A stretch of 64,000 bases of DNA, taken from Enterococcus moraviensis ATCC BAA-383. GTDB lineage: Bacteria; Bacillota; Bacilli; Lactobacillales; Enterococcaceae. Under the pieces are notes generated by a model, which saw only the letters and a program-made list of their open reading frames with translations, ran no database searches and had not been told where the DNA came from. This document shows, one piece after another, positions 39,546 through 49,497 of this stretch (position 1 is its first letter; each line of letters starts with the position of its first letter). The position numbers and the translations under genes are program-made. The stretch covers positions 1 through 64,000 of the forward strand of contig NZ_ASWB01000005.1 in assembly GCF_000407445.1 (NCBI RefSeq). The letters are read 5' to 3'.

Positions 39546-39574
39546 AGTATGATACCACATGATAGATATTGAAA

Positions 39575-39818
39575 CAGTGAAAAGGAATAGTAGAAAGAAC
39601 CATGTTTTAGAGAGCGTATGGTTGGTGAAAATACGCACAGAAGCTTTCGAACTCGCCTTTGAGTTATTTTACTGAACAAGGAGAAAAAATCTACTTTACT
39701 AAGTAAAATCGGTGGCGGCCGTTACAGCGCTGAGGCTTGTATCTATACAAGCGAATTTAGGTGGTACCACGTTGTCAATTATACGTCCTATAGGAGTTTT
39801 TCCTGTAGGACGTTTTTG
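39575..39818 (+). promoter_or_regulatory. T-box leader of leuS
   Basis: The T-box motif AGGTGGTACCACG is at 39759-39771, the antiterminator partner of the tRNA 3' end, followed by a terminator (ACGTCCTA...TAGGACGT plus T-run, 39783-39816). A stem I region with AG-bulge and GGTTGGTG-type elements lies at 39580-39680. The probable specifier is CTC (Leu) near 39651, as known for leuS leaders, though I cannot fold it here. Uncharged tRNA-Leu should allow read-through. Confidence 0.88.
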
Positions 39819-39819
39819 T

Positions 39820-40050
39820 TGTGAATCACTATGACTGGCTACGCCAGAGTAGATGATGAACAATACTTGGCGACCACAGGGAGCGAAGTAACCTTACTAG
39901 TGAATCACCAAAAGCCTAGATCTAAAAAAGTTAAGAGATGTAAGTAAATCACCATTAAGGTCTTAAATGATCAAAGCCAGGCTACGCCAGAGTAGATGAT
40001 GAACAATACAAGGCGTACAATGGCAGTAAAGTTAAATCGCCACTAAATAC
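39820..40050. repeat. Two dispersed-repeat copies between T-box and leuS
   Basis: Copy one (39820-39912) closely matches the element at 25495-25590, with the same CTGGC-GCCAG hairpin, ACTTGGCGACC and GGGAGCGAAG...ACTAGTGAATCACCAA. Copy two (39943-40045) is degenerate but keeps GCCAGGCTACGCCAGAGTAGATGATGAACAATAC in the same order. Both lie in the untranslated leader of leuS. Confidence 0.8.
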
Positions 40051-40086
40051 AATGAATAAAAGCTACCTAAATAGGAGGAGAAAAAC

Positions 40087-42600
40087 GTGAGTTACGATCA
40101 CAAGAAAATTGAGAAAAAATGGCAAAAATATTGGGCGAAGCATAATAGTTTTACAACACATGATGATCCTAATAAAGAAAAATTTTATGCGCTAGACATG
40201 TTCCCCTATCCATCAGGACAAGGGCTTCATGTAGGGCATCCAGAAGGATATACAGCAACAGATATTTTATCTCGAATGAAAAGAAGCCAAGGATACAGTG
40301 TTTTGCATCCAATGGGTTGGGATGCATTTGGCTTACCAGCAGAACAATATGCCTTAGATACAGGCAATGACCCAGCAGAATTTACGAAAAAGAATATTGA
40401 AACCTTTAAACGTCAAATTAATTCATTAGGTTTTAGTTACGATTGGAATCGTGAAATCAATACGACAGATCCAGAGTACTACAAGTGGACACAATGGATT
40501 TTCACAAAACTATATGAACATGGTTTAGCTTATGAAGCGGAAGTTGCTGTTAACTGGGTTCCAGAACTTGGAACAGTAATCTCAAATGAAGAGGTTATTG
40601 ATGGGAAAAGTGAACGAGGCGGTTTCGATGTTGTTAGAAAACCAATGCGTCAATGGATGCTTAAAATTACAGCATATGCAGATCGTTTGCTTGATGATTT
40701 AGACTTAGTAGATTGGCCTGAAAATATTAAAGATATGCAACGCAATTGGATCGGCCGGTCTGAAGGTGCGAATGTTGATTTTAAAGTCAAAGGAAGTAAT
40801 GAAACCATTACGGTCTTCACAACGCGTGCAGATACACTATTTGGAGCAAGCTATCTAGTCGTTGCACCTGAATTAAAAATTGTTGAGGATATCACAACGC
40901 CAGAACAAAAAGAAGCAGTACTTGCATATCAAGAAGAAGTTAGTAAAAAATCTGATTTAGATCGTACCGATTTATCTAAAACAAAAACAGGTGCTTTTAC
41001 AGGTGCGTATGCAATCAATCCAGTGAATGGCAAAGAGATACCAATTTGGATTGCGGACTATGTTTTAGGAAGTTATGGTACTGGCGCTGTTATGGCTGTA
41101 CCTGCTCATGATGAAAGAGATCATGAATTTGCTGATAAATTTAATATCGAAATGATTCAAGTCATTGAAGGTGGCGATATTACGAAAGAAGCCTATACAG
41201 GCGATGGTCCACATATCAATTCCGACTTCTTAGATGGCCTAACAAAGGATGAAGCCAACGAGAAAATGTACCAATGGTTAGAAGAAAAAGGCTGTGGTAG
41301 AAAAGAAGTGACGTATCGTTTACGTGATTGGTTATTCTCTCGTCAACGTTATTGGGGGGAACCGATTCCTGTGATCCATTGGGAAGATGGTACAACGACA
41401 ACTGTCCCAGAATCTGATTTACCGTTGAGATTACCAAAAACAGATGATATCAAACCAAGTGGAACTGGAGAATCACCGCTTGCCAATATTACTGAATGGA
41501 TCAATGTAGTTGATCCAGAAACTGGAAAAAAAGGGAAACGTGAAACCAACACAATGCCACAATGGGCAGGAAGTTCATGGTATCACTTACGATATATCGA
41601 TCCACACAACAAAAATGAAATTGCCAATTTTGAAAAATTAGAACGTTGGTTACCTGTAGATATCTACATTGGTGGAGCGGAACATGCGGTACTTCATTTG
41701 TTGTATGCTCGTTTCTGGCACAAATTCTTGTACGATATCGGTGTTGTACCAACAAAAGAACCGTATCAAAAACTATATAATCAAGGAATGATTTTAGGCC
41801 AAAGTTTCCGTGATAATCGTGGTGTATTGGTTCCTACAAATATGGTTGAAAAACGAGATGGCGTTTGGGTGAACATCGAAACAGGTGAAGAGCTTGAAGA
41901 AGCGCCAGCTAAAATGAGTAAATCGTTGAAAAACGTTGTCAATCCGGATGATGTTGTGGAAAAATATGGGGCAGATACACTAAGAATGTATGAAATGTTC
42001 ATGGGTCCACTTGATGCATCTATTGCATGGAGTGAAAATGGGCTTGAAGGAAGTCGTAAATTCTTAGATCGTGTATGGCGTTTGATTGTCGATGAAAATG
42101 ATAAAATGCGTGATCGTATTACTACGATCAACGATGGACGTTTGACTAAAGTATATAATCAAACAGTCAAAAAAGTAACAGAAGATATGGAAAATCTACA
42201 CTTCAATACAGCAATTTCACAATTAATGGTTTTTGTAAATGAAGCAAATAAAGTAGATGTTTTACCATACGAATACATTGAAGGGTTTGTTCAATTACTC
42301 GCACCAATTGCACCACATCTTGGTGAAGAGTTATGGGCAATTCTTGGAAATGAAGAGAGCTTAACGAATGCACCTTGGCCAACTTATGATGAAGCTGCAT
42401 TGATCGAAGATGAAGTCGAAGTCGTTTTCCAAGTGAATGGGAAAGTTCGGGCAAAGCTAAACATCACTAGAGGGCTAAGTAAAGAAGAACTAGAAGAAAA
42501 AGCGCTAGCTACCGCAGAAATTCAATCATTTATTGAAGGAAAGACGGTACGCAAAGTGATTGTCGTTCCAGATAAATTGGTGAACATTGTAGCAAATTAA
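40087..42600 (+). CDS. leuS: Leucyl-tRNA synthetase
   Basis: 837 aa including a GTG start with SD AGGAGGAG. The HIGH signature is seen as [10 protein letters not shown] and KMSKS as AKMSKSLKN. The editing (CP1) domain lies between about 220 and 400 with the T-rich TTRADTLFG motif. Class I enzyme that charges Leu tRNAs. The transcript is governed by the upstream T-box and traverses two repeat copies before the RBS. Confidence 0.98.
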   Translation: MSYDHKKIEKKWQKYWAKHNSFTTHDDPNKEKFYALDMFPYPSGQGLHVGHPEGYTATDILSRMKRSQGYSVLHPMGWDAFGLPAEQYALDTGNDPAEFTKKNIETFKRQINSLGFSYDWNREINTTDPEYYKWTQWIFTKLYEHGLAYEAEVAVNWVPELGTVISNEEVIDGKSERGGFDVVRKPMRQWMLKITAYADRLLDDLDLVDWPENIKDMQRNWIGRSEGANVDFKVKGSNETITVFTTRADTLFGASYLVVAPELKIVEDITTPEQKEAVLAYQEEVSKKSDLDRTDLSKTKTGAFTGAYAINPVNGKEIPIWIADYVLGSYGTGAVMAVPAHDERDHEFADKFNIEMIQVIEGGDITKEAYTGDGPHINSDFLDGLTKDEANEKMYQWLEEKGCGRKEVTYRLRDWLFSRQRYWGEPIPVIHWEDGTTTTVPESDLPLRLPKTDDIKPSGTGESPLANITEWINVVDPETGKKGKRETNTMPQWAGSSWYHLRYIDPHNKNEIANFEKLERWLPVDIYIGGAEHAVLHLLYARFWHKFLYDIGVVPTKEPYQKLYNQGMILGQSFRDNRGVLVPTNMVEKRDGVWVNIETGEELEEAPAKMSKSLKNVVNPDDVVEKYGADTLRMYEMFMGPLDASIAWSENGLEGSRKFLDRVWRLIVDENDKMRDRITTINDGRLTKVYNQTVKKVTEDMENLHFNTAISQLMVFVNEANKVDVLPYEYIEGFVQLLAPIAPHLGEELWAILGNEESLTNAPWPTYDEAALIEDEVEVVFQVNGKVRAKLNITRGLSKEELEEKALATAEIQSFIEGKTVRKVIVVPDKLVNIVAN

Positions 42601-42611
42601 TAACATAAAAA

Positions 42612-42655
42612 TTGGGCTGGAATCTAACTCTGTGAGTTACATTCCAGCCTTTTAG
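42612..42655 (+). terminator. leuS terminator
   Basis: GGCTGGAAT and ATTCCAGCC arms with an inner AACTC/GAGTT pairing, followed by TTTT. Confidence 0.88.
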
Positions 42656-42753
42656 CATTTAAAATAGAAGCTAGTAAAAAAGCCGTTGCTTCTTAATTTG
42701 TTTTTGACGTAACCTTATTACACTATAGAATTGAGAGCATGGGAGGAAATGAA

Positions 42754-43155
42754 ATGATCAGTCACATAACATTTATTGTGCATGATTTAGACAAAGCAAC
42801 CTTATTTTTTGAAACAATTTTTGATGCTAAAGAAATTTATTCAAGTGGAGCAGATACATATTCAGTAGCGGAAGAAAAATTTTTTTTAATTGGTGAGTTG
42901 TGGATAGCGATCATGCAAGGCGATTCTCTTCCTAGTAAAACTTACAATCATATCGCGTTCAAAATTGAGGAAGAAGAGTACGATTATTATATGGAAAAAA
43001 TCAATTCACTAAATTTGGAAATAATGAAAGGACGTACAAGAGTAAAAGGCGAAGCAAACGCCATTTATTTTTATGATTTTGATCATCACTTATTTGAATT
43101 ACATACAGGTACTTTAGATGAGCGATTGAGGTGCTATAAACAAAAATCAAAATAA
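42754..43155 (+). CDS. fosX: FosX-like VOC-family fosfomycin hydrolase
   Basis: 133 aa, vicinal-oxygen-chelate fold. It strongly resembles FosX of Listeria in memory: MISHITFIV, EIYSSG, KTYNHIAF and IYFYDFDHHLFELHTGTLDERL. Metal ligands His4, His66 and Glu115 are present, and Glu41, near the Mn-dependent hydrolysis base of FosX, is in AEEKFFLIG. SD GGGAGG sits seven bases before this ATG; an earlier ATG at 42739 lies upstream of it. It would open the epoxide of fosfomycin with water. Confidence 0.85.
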   Translation: MISHITFIVHDLDKATLFFETIFDAKEIYSSGADTYSVAEEKFFLIGELWIAIMQGDSLPSKTYNHIAFKIEEEEYDYYMEKINSLNLEIMKGRTRVKGEANAIYFYDFDHHLFELHTGTLDERLRCYKQKSK

Positions 43156-43226
43156 TCCTACTTTGCACAAAATAATGTATCATGCTACAATGTGTACAAG
43201 AAATGACGAGGAGGTGAATAAGTACA

Positions 43227-43346
43227 ATGGTCGACATGCCAAAAATAACAGCAGGTTTTTCATATATAATAACATACCTAGCTTTTTGTCATGCCATTAT
43301 TTCCATTTTTTTATCTCAAGGGACAAGTGTGTCCAAAAAGAGATAA
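43227..43346 (+). CDS. Possible small hydrophobic peptide (39 aa)
   Basis: A short reading frame with Met start, a predicted membrane segment (about residues 9-27, ITAGFSYIITYLAFC...) and a basic end (VSKKR). It lies behind a promoter-like TTGCAC-17-TACAAT (43163-43191) and GAGGAGG, 12 bases before the ATG. The layout resembles the small type I toxin (holin-like) genes of Firmicutes. The spacing of the SD is long and no antisense RNA could be confirmed, so this is tentative. The overlapping longer frame in another phase has a non-protein-like composition. Confidence 0.35.
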   Translation: MVDMPKITAGFSYIITYLAFCHAIISIFLSQGTSVSKKR

Positions 43347-43478
43347 AAAATTAAATAAAAAGGCCATTCAGACTTATTTACTTAAAACGAATCAGTCATA
43401 ATATAACAAGAAAAAAGAATTTCTTTCACGAAATTCAATTAGAGAATCAGTGTATATTTTGAATTAAGTAGTAAAATG

Positions 43479-43512
43479 AAGGTTGAACGAGGAATTTTGT
43501 TCAGCTTTTTTT
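43479..43512 (+). terminator. Terminator-like hairpin in the leader of the ABC-F gene
   Basis: Ten base pairs (AAGGTTGAAC with GTTCAGCTTT, two G-T wobbles) followed by a run of seven T, 84 bp before the ABC-F start codon. Probably an attenuator of the kind common for antibiotic-induced ABC-F genes, or the terminator of the short gene before it. Confidence 0.6.
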
Positions 43513-43595
43513 GTGCATGCTATTTTTTAAAACGTATATAAAAGAGAAGATTGTTTCATATATTTAATCTGTCTGAATGGCAGAATGAGGAAAAC

Positions 43596-45191
43596 ATGTT
43601 ACTACAACTGCAAAGAATAACTAAAAATTATGGAACAGAGCCACTTTTTGAGGCGTTAAACTTACAAATAAATAAAGGAGAAAAAATAGGATTGATTGGT
43701 ACAAATGGATCAGGTAAATCAACACTCTTAAAAATCATAACGGGTGCTGAGAATGTTGACTCAGGGACAGTTAGCTCTAAAAAAAATAGTCGTATTGGTT
43801 ACTTAGCGCAAATGCCAAAAGCTTATGAGAAAAAGGTGAAAGCATATCTGCTGGAGACTTTTACATTAGTAAATTCCATTCAAAAGCAATTAACACAAAT
43901 AGAGGAACAAATGACACAACCAGAATGTGATTTAGATAAATTACTAGATCGCTATGGACAAAAACAAGAAGAATTCCAACAAGCAGGCGGTTACGAAATA
44001 GAAAATAGATTAGAAATGATTGCAAACGGCTTGAAAATCGATCATTTGTTAACAAAACAATTTGCTCAGTTGAGTGGTGGAGAACAAACAATCGTTACTC
44101 TAGCAAGAATTTTATTACAAGAAAATGATCTTGTATTATTAGACGAACCAACCAATCATCTAGATGCTAAAAGAATTGCTTGGCTAGAAGGCTATTTGAC
44201 TCATGAAAAAACAGCTTATTTGATTGTTTCTCATGATCGCTTATTTTTAGATCGAACGGTAGAAAAAATTGTAGAATTAGAAGATGGAACTTTACAGGAA
44301 TACAAAGGAAATTATTCTTCTTATAAACGTCAAAAGGAAGAAAAAATTGAAAAACTAAAAAAAGACTTTGCGCAACAACAAAAGGAAATACAAAAAATAA
44401 AATTGGCGATTCGACGTTTTCGCCAATGGGGACATGAAGGAGATAATGAGAAATTTTTCAAAAAAGCAAAGCAGCTAGAGAAGCGTTTAGAAAAAATTCA
44501 AAGAATTCCAAAGCCAAATGAAGAGACAACAATAATGAATAAAACATTCAAAGAAACGAATCGTTCGGGAAAAGAAGTCCTTCAATTCAAAGAAGTCAGT
44601 AAAACATATGGCGACCGCCTATTATTTGATAAGGTAGATTTTTCATTGTTTTGGCAAGAACATTCAGCTATCGTAGGAGAAAATGGCACAGGAAAAAGCA
44701 CCTTATTAAAACTGGCGCTGTCACTAGAAAAGGTGGATGGCGGTGAAATCAAACATGGGACAAATCTTCAGGTGGGCTACTTACCACAAGTGATTCACTA
44801 TGACAATCCCAAAGAAACTATTTTACAATCATTCAACAATGCGTGTTCATTAGCAGAACAAGACAGTCGACGCGTTTTGGCAAAGTATTCGTTCTATAGT
44901 GATGACGTGATGAAGCAGGTCCGTTTTTTAAGTGGTGGTGAAAAAATTCGTTTAGAACTAGCAAAACTTATGCAAAATGAAGTTAATTTCTTGGTATTAG
45001 ACGAGCCAACGAATCATTTGGATATTGAAACGAGAGAGGAAATAGAGGAAATGCTAGAGGCATTTAAGGGGACTATGCTGGTTGTTTCACATGATCGCTT
45101 CTTTTTACAAAAAATGTTTAATACGTTTTTACTGGTTGGGCAACAGAGAATCGAGAAAGTAACAAGCCAATATATAGAAATAATCGAATAA
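43596..45191 (+). CDS. ABC-F ATPase (ribosome-associated, possible antibiotic resistance)
   Basis: 531 aa, two ABC domains without membrane segments. Walker A GTNGSGKST and GENGTGKST, signatures LSGGEQ and LSGGEK, and Walker B LLDEPTNHLD and LDEPTNHLD are all intact; the P-site-tRNA-interaction linker of about 80 residues lies between them. The start at 43596 has GAGGA five bases upstream. It could be a housekeeping translation factor or a ribosome-protection protein of Vga/Lsa/Msr type; the leader attenuator favours the latter. It lies close to the FosX-like gene. Confidence 0.88.
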   Translation: MLLQLQRITKNYGTEPLFEALNLQINKGEKIGLIGTNGSGKSTLLKIITGAENVDSGTVSSKKNSRIGYLAQMPKAYEKKVKAYLLETFTLVNSIQKQLTQIEEQMTQPECDLDKLLDRYGQKQEEFQQAGGYEIENRLEMIANGLKIDHLLTKQFAQLSGGEQTIVTLARILLQENDLVLLDEPTNHLDAKRIAWLEGYLTHEKTAYLIVSHDRLFLDRTVEKIVELEDGTLQEYKGNYSSYKRQKEEKIEKLKKDFAQQQKEIQKIKLAIRRFRQWGHEGDNEKFFKKAKQLEKRLEKIQRIPKPNEETTIMNKTFKETNRSGKEVLQFKEVSKTYGDRLLFDKVDFSLFWQEHSAIVGENGTGKSTLLKLALSLEKVDGGEIKHGTNLQVGYLPQVIHYDNPKETILQSFNNACSLAEQDSRRVLAKYSFYSDDVMKQVRFLSGGEKIRLELAKLMQNEVNFLVLDEPTNHLDIETREEIEEMLEAFKGTMLVVSHDRFFLQKMFNTFLLVGQQRIEKVTSQYIEIIE

Positions 45192-45212
45192 GTATCATTT
45201 AATAAATAGAAA

Positions 45213-45270
45213 TATCACGGAACAGGATAAAAATGATAGGAATTTTTATCCTGTTCCGTGATAATTTTTT
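45213..45270 (+). terminator. Strong terminator after the ABC-F gene
   Basis: A 22-bp perfect stem (arms at 45213-45234 and 45242-45263) with T-run. The region to 45512 is otherwise AT-rich without a gene and should hold the promoter of the following surface locus. Confidence 0.92.
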
Positions 45271-45536
45271 TTACTATTGCCATAAAAAGGTCAAAAACGA
45301 TATGAAAATTGAAGATCTTTAAAAAAAATTAATGATTTTGAAATATAAAACAAATGCACTTAAATGGTGAATAATGTATAGAAAGTTAAAAAAAATTAAT
45401 CTAAAATGAATAAAATAATAATGGAAATAAAAAAACTGTTGTTATTAAATTGAATTTTACTTGAAATTACAATACAATGATAGAGGGATGAAGATTTTAA
45501 AATCTGATTTCTATGAAAAAAGTAGGGGAGGATGTC

Positions 45537-48212
45537 GTGAAAAAAAGTATTCATTTAATTTTTATTAGCTTCATTATCTTAATGATATTTCCGATTGATT
45601 GGTCTTACGCTATAGAAACGACGCATTCTATTGAAGAAAGCTCTTCGACAGAAGAAAGTTCACAAACGACTGAGGTGACTGAGTCTACGGAAGAAGAGGC
45701 GGTTTCTGAATCGTCAGAACTACCAATCGACGATTCCTCTGTTGAGCAAGAATCCTCCGAGGAAGAAATAACTGTCGAAAGTGAAAAAATAACAGACGAT
45801 AGCAGTATAAATAATTCAATAGATGAAAATAAATCTGAAATAAATAGTAAACAAATGTTAAGGCTAGATGCTGCACAAGATGCGGACGGCTTTTGGTTAG
45901 TTGATTCAGCTGCTACATTAACAGAGTATTTAAAAGATAGTCAAAAACTAAACTTTCGTTTGACTGCTAATATTGATTTAGGATCAAATAGTTTTCAGCT
46001 TAAAGATCAAATGATCATTGATGGTGCTAATCACGTTGTTACATATAACAAAGGGGGTTCACCAACTAATGGTTTTTATGCGAATCAAGCAAATGCGGTA
46101 ATTGAGATTCGTAATACACAGTTTGGAAACAGTGACGGCTCTGGTGCAGTAGGCTATTATGGTATTTTATCTGGAGGATCAGCTGCTAATATGACATTTA
46201 TATTTGATGGTGTTGATTATTATTCAACAAATGGTCAAATGATTCATAACATAAACGGGTCGGTCATTATGCGAGGGCAAAACAATATCGATCAAAGAGG
46301 AACGAATACATATTCCCAGGAATGGGCAGAAATCAATTACGTAGAAATTCAAAGCGGTCATACTTCAATCAAACATGCTGGAACAACAGAAGCGTTTATT
46401 TGGTCGACCAGTACTACCTCGGCTAATCCACACGCAGGGACTTCCCAAATTGTAGTGAAGGAAAATGCTCAACTTGATATACAAACGAATGGAAATGTGA
46501 TGTATGGTAGTTTGTCACCAAGTTATATCGTTGAAAAAAATGGTATTTTTAATTTGGATAAAGTGACACTAGCATCAACAAGTTCAAAAAATCGTTTCTT
46601 TGCTGCAAACCTGACTCAGCCAGTTACTTTCGATTTTAAAGAAAATGCCCAAGTGAATTTTAAATTACCTTTACCGATTAACCTTTATACAGCTAAGGGA
46701 GGAATGTCGATAGGGGAAAATGCTGACGTTTCAATTGATGTTGAAAACGGCAGTGTCTTCACGACATCCTCATCTAGCACCTTTGCTCTCACTATGGATA
46801 AGGTAAAACAAGCTTCGTTTGCAGGAACTAGTCTTGGAACTTTTGGACTAAATGGTGCGAATGGGGTAAATAATTTATCTTTTACAAGTAACTATTTACA
46901 AAAAATAGAAACATTCTCAAGCAGAACAAGTAGCACACCGGAACAAGAGATAGTGAAGAAAGCTTCAGATTTGAGTGCACAAGGAACGAATTTTACGAAT
47001 ATAGCAACTTCTATCGATCCATTTAATGCATCAGAACTACTTGCTTTAAAAAATTCACAGAAAATTGTATTTAGTGAATTTATAGATGTTCCAGATCAAT
47101 TAGAATTATTTGCACTTGAGGCATCGGATACTTCTATTTCATTGTCTGGAAGTTCGATGAATAATGGAAGTCCAGCAACTGAAGTAAAATTCTTCATTTT
47201 TTCTGATGAAGATGATGCAAATGATTTGAGGAATGCAAGGCAAATTGTTACGTTAAATTCATTTGATGGTCAGATAAACACAGCAGTAAAGTCACATTAC
47301 AATGTCGTAGTGGATGGTCTAAATCCAAATACTCTCTATTGGGCTCAAATGATGGTGGTCAATCAAGCTGGGGAAAGCGCGTTTTCGGATACTGAATTAT
47401 TTGCTACTAAACCGCAACTAAGTAATCTCACAGCAGATGTCACAACAACTACTGCATTTATCAATGGCGAACTGGCAAGTGATTCAGGGAAGTGGACGGA
47501 CTATTCAAACGGAGAAGCCGCAGCAATACCCGATCAACCAGCAGATTTTGGTGCCAAGTATCGACAAGTAACAGTAGAATATAGTAAAAATAAAGATTTT
47601 CCAGAAACTGAAACAAGCACCCAAATTGCGGATCTTTCGGGAGATAAGAATCAAAAATTTAGTACGAAATTAAAAGACCTTGATGGAGATGTTACGTATT
47701 ATGTTCGTGTAAGAGTTGCAGGTGTTCACGGAGAAGAAGTAGTTTTAGCAATGACACCTCTAACCGAATTTCAAACGGTAACGGAAATTATTAAGGTGGA
47801 AGTACCAATTGAAATGGCTTTTCAGACAGAAAATAAAGATTTAGGAACTTTGAATGAAGGGAAAGTTAGTTCAGCGGACTATCCAATTATAAATAAAGGA
47901 AACACACCGACTAAACTATCGATAACGAATCTGACCAAGGAAAATACAGACGCAAACCAATTGTTATTACTAGATAACCTTTCTGGAAACACAGGGCAGA
48001 ATGAACTGGCGTTACAGTTACTTGTGGATAATAATGAGTCGAGCCCACTCTTTTTAACGAGTGACTTAGTCAATAATCCGCTATCGGTCGTGATCTTAAA
48101 AGCCAACGAACAAAAAAGTCTGAGTCTAAAGGGTAGATATTTCAATCCAATGGAGCAGGCTGTGTATCCAACCTATAAAATGACATTTAAAGTTGAAAAA
48201 GATGGACAATGA
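45537..48212 (+). CDS. Large secreted surface protein, non-WxL (locus 2)
   Basis: 891 aa from GTG 45537, which has GGGGAGG five bases upstream and starts a classical signal peptide ending in SYA. A Ser/Glu/Thr-rich stretch (30-95) is followed by a beta-helix adhesive region (about 110-470) like that of the large WxL protein at 15973. A fibronectin-III-like part occupies about 520-750, and a C-terminal domain (750-891) carries SADYPIINKGN. That domain resembles the whole mature part of the small secreted protein at 48817. It has neither the WxL motif nor a sortase signal. Confidence 0.8.
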   Translation: MKKSIHLIFISFIILMIFPIDWSYAIETTHSIEESSSTEESSQTTEVTESTEEEAVSESSELPIDDSSVEQESSEEEITVESEKITDDSSINNSIDENKSEINSKQMLRLDAAQDADGFWLVDSAATLTEYLKDSQKLNFRLTANIDLGSNSFQLKDQMIIDGANHVVTYNKGGSPTNGFYANQANAVIEIRNTQFGNSDGSGAVGYYGILSGGSAANMTFIFDGVDYYSTNGQMIHNINGSVIMRGQNNIDQRGTNTYSQEWAEINYVEIQSGHTSIKHAGTTEAFIWSTSTTSANPHAGTSQIVVKENAQLDIQTNGNVMYGSLSPSYIVEKNGIFNLDKVTLASTSSKNRFFAANLTQPVTFDFKENAQVNFKLPLPINLYTAKGGMSIGENADVSIDVENGSVFTTSSSSTFALTMDKVKQASFAGTSLGTFGLNGANGVNNLSFTSNYLQKIETFSSRTSSTPEQEIVKKASDLSAQGTNFTNIATSIDPFNASELLALKNSQKIVFSEFIDVPDQLELFALEASDTSISLSGSSMNNGSPATEVKFFIFSDEDDANDLRNARQIVTLNSFDGQINTAVKSHYNVVVDGLNPNTLYWAQMMVVNQAGESAFSDTELFATKPQLSNLTADVTTTTAFINGELASDSGKWTDYSNGEAAAIPDQPADFGAKYRQVTVEYSKNKDFPETETSTQIADLSGDKNQKFSTKLKDLDGDVTYYVRVRVAGVHGEEVVLAMTPLTEFQTVTEIIKVEVPIEMAFQTENKDLGTLNEGKVSSADYPIINKGNTPTKLSITNLTKENTDANQLLLLDNLSGNTGQNELALQLLVDNNESSPLFLTSDLVNNPLSVVILKANEQKSLSLKGRYFNPMEQAVYPTYKMTFKVEKDGQ

Positions 48213-48222
48213 GAGGAATTCT

Positions 48223-48753
48223 ATGGATAAAACAAACGAAGAGAAGAAGAAAAAGAAACGACTACTGCTACTATTATTGTTATTGTTACTTGTATTATCA
48301 GCTGGCGGTTTATACTATTATTTCTCTACTAAAACGGAACCTGTTCAAGTTGTTTCCGGGGACTATTTACCAGAAACAAAAGGTGCCAAAAAGATGAGTG
48401 ATAAAGAAGTGAAAGCAGCAGAACAAAAAGCTGTTGATGCAAGCAAATTCAATATGGTCATCAAGTCAGAGGCCGTATTTGAAACAGGTGACAGTGAAGG
48501 CAGCCTGTACATTCAAAATCCCGTCGAAAACGGTTATCCTATCAACGTAGTGATTCGTTTAGACAGCAACAATGAACAAATTTATTCTTCTGGTGCAATT
48601 CAACCAGGTTATGAAATAAACGGAGCAAAACTAGATAAAAAAATTGCTCAAGGAGATCATCCAGCAACAGCCACATTTGACATTTATGATTCAAAAACAA
48701 ATAAAAAACGTGGACAAGTACAAGCTGGTATTACAATTCGCGTCAACAATTAA
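48223..48753 (+). CDS. Membrane-anchored protein of surface locus 2
   Basis: 176 aa. A short, very basic cytoplasmic end (KKKKKR), one Leu-rich transmembrane helix (about 16-34) and an outer domain (about 75-176) with an Ig-like beta pattern (GSLYIQNPVENGYPINVVIRLD...ATFDIYDSKTNKKRGQVQAGITIRV). SD GAGAGGA supports the ATG at 48223. It lies 10 bp after the large surface gene. By its place it may be the membrane tether or chaperone of the locus, as DUF916 proteins are for WxL loci (inference). Confidence 0.75.
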   Translation: MDKTNEEKKKKKRLLLLLLLLLLVLSAGGLYYYFSTKTEPVQVVSGDYLPETKGAKKMSDKEVKAAEQKAVDASKFNMVIKSEAVFETGDSEGSLYIQNPVENGYPINVVIRLDSNNEQIYSSGAIQPGYEINGAKLDKKIAQGDHPATATFDIYDSKTNKKRGQVQAGITIRVNN

Positions 48754-48816
48754 TAATGTTATTTAACAGGATTTCTGTTAAAAATAAATCAATCACACAT
48801 AAGAGGGAGAAACAAT

Positions 48817-49473
48817 ATGAAGAAAACAAACTTTTTACTTGCTGCAATGATGCTAGGTTTAAGCGTATCTGGGTTAACACAACTGGCTTCTGCTCAAACA
48901 ATTGATGGGGAAAACTCAGCGGACGTTATTATTAACGGAACAATCGGTAAATTAGATAACAAAAATCCAGATACAGCTATTCCAGAAGGGGCTGATGAGT
49001 GGATCAACGTTACTGTTGATACTGCTACAGCATTCCACACAACAACAGCTAGTGCACACAAAAATATTGAATCAGCAGATTACAGTATTGTGAACAATTC
49101 TGGACGTGGTGTTGCAGTGACCTTGAATAAGATGGTCGGAACACCAACGTATGTTGATACACTAACGATCAATGCTAAAGGCAATGGTTTAGTTGCAGCG
49201 CCTGTAGCGACGAACTTGGTTGACGGAAATGCATTGGTTGACTTGACAAGTTCCCCTGTTTGGATGCGTTTAGCAAATAAAGATGGACGTTTGAACATCG
49301 AGACAGATGCTGCTTCAACGTATGCTAATTCTGCAAAATTTAACTATACAGGTACAACAGTTGCGAACTTACCAGCAGATGTTAATCAAAAAACAACTGC
49401 AGAAGATTACACATTGACATTGAAATTTACATCAATTCAAAAAGATGGTACAACACTTGGTGTAACGCCATAA
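48817..49473 (+). CDS. Small secreted protein with WxL-like layout but no WxL motif
   Basis: 218 aa. Signal peptide (1-26, ending in ASA), then DVIINGTIG (36-44), and a beta-rich domain with AF...SADYSIVNNSG (72-97). Codon use is biased as in highly expressed genes, similar to the WxL gene at 20571. The end, YTLTLKFTSIQKDG, lies where WxL proteins have YTxxLTW. The domain matches the C-terminal domain of the large locus-2 protein. SD GAGGGAG. Confidence 0.8.
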   Translation: MKKTNFLLAAMMLGLSVSGLTQLASAQTIDGENSADVIINGTIGKLDNKNPDTAIPEGADEWINVTVDTATAFHTTTASAHKNIESADYSIVNNSGRGVAVTLNKMVGTPTYVDTLTINAKGNGLVAAPVATNLVDGNALVDLTSSPVWMRLANKDGRLNIETDAASTYANSAKFNYTGTTVANLPADVNQKTTAEDYTLTLKFTSIQKDGTTLGVTP

Positions 49474-49497
49474 TTTAATCAAAGGCTGTGATAAACA

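Noticed and set aside
41781-42131. 116-codon frame antisense to leuS.
   Set aside because: Shadow of a conserved synthetase gene; no start signals.
42601-42753. Mobile-element borders around the fosX-ABC-F segment.
   Set aside because: No terminal repeats, transposase remnants or base-composition shift could be seen.
43163-43354. 63-codon frame in the other phase over the putative micro-peptide.
   Set aside because: Starts before the promoter's expected RNA start and its composition (many His, Asn, Phe, Cys) is not protein-like.
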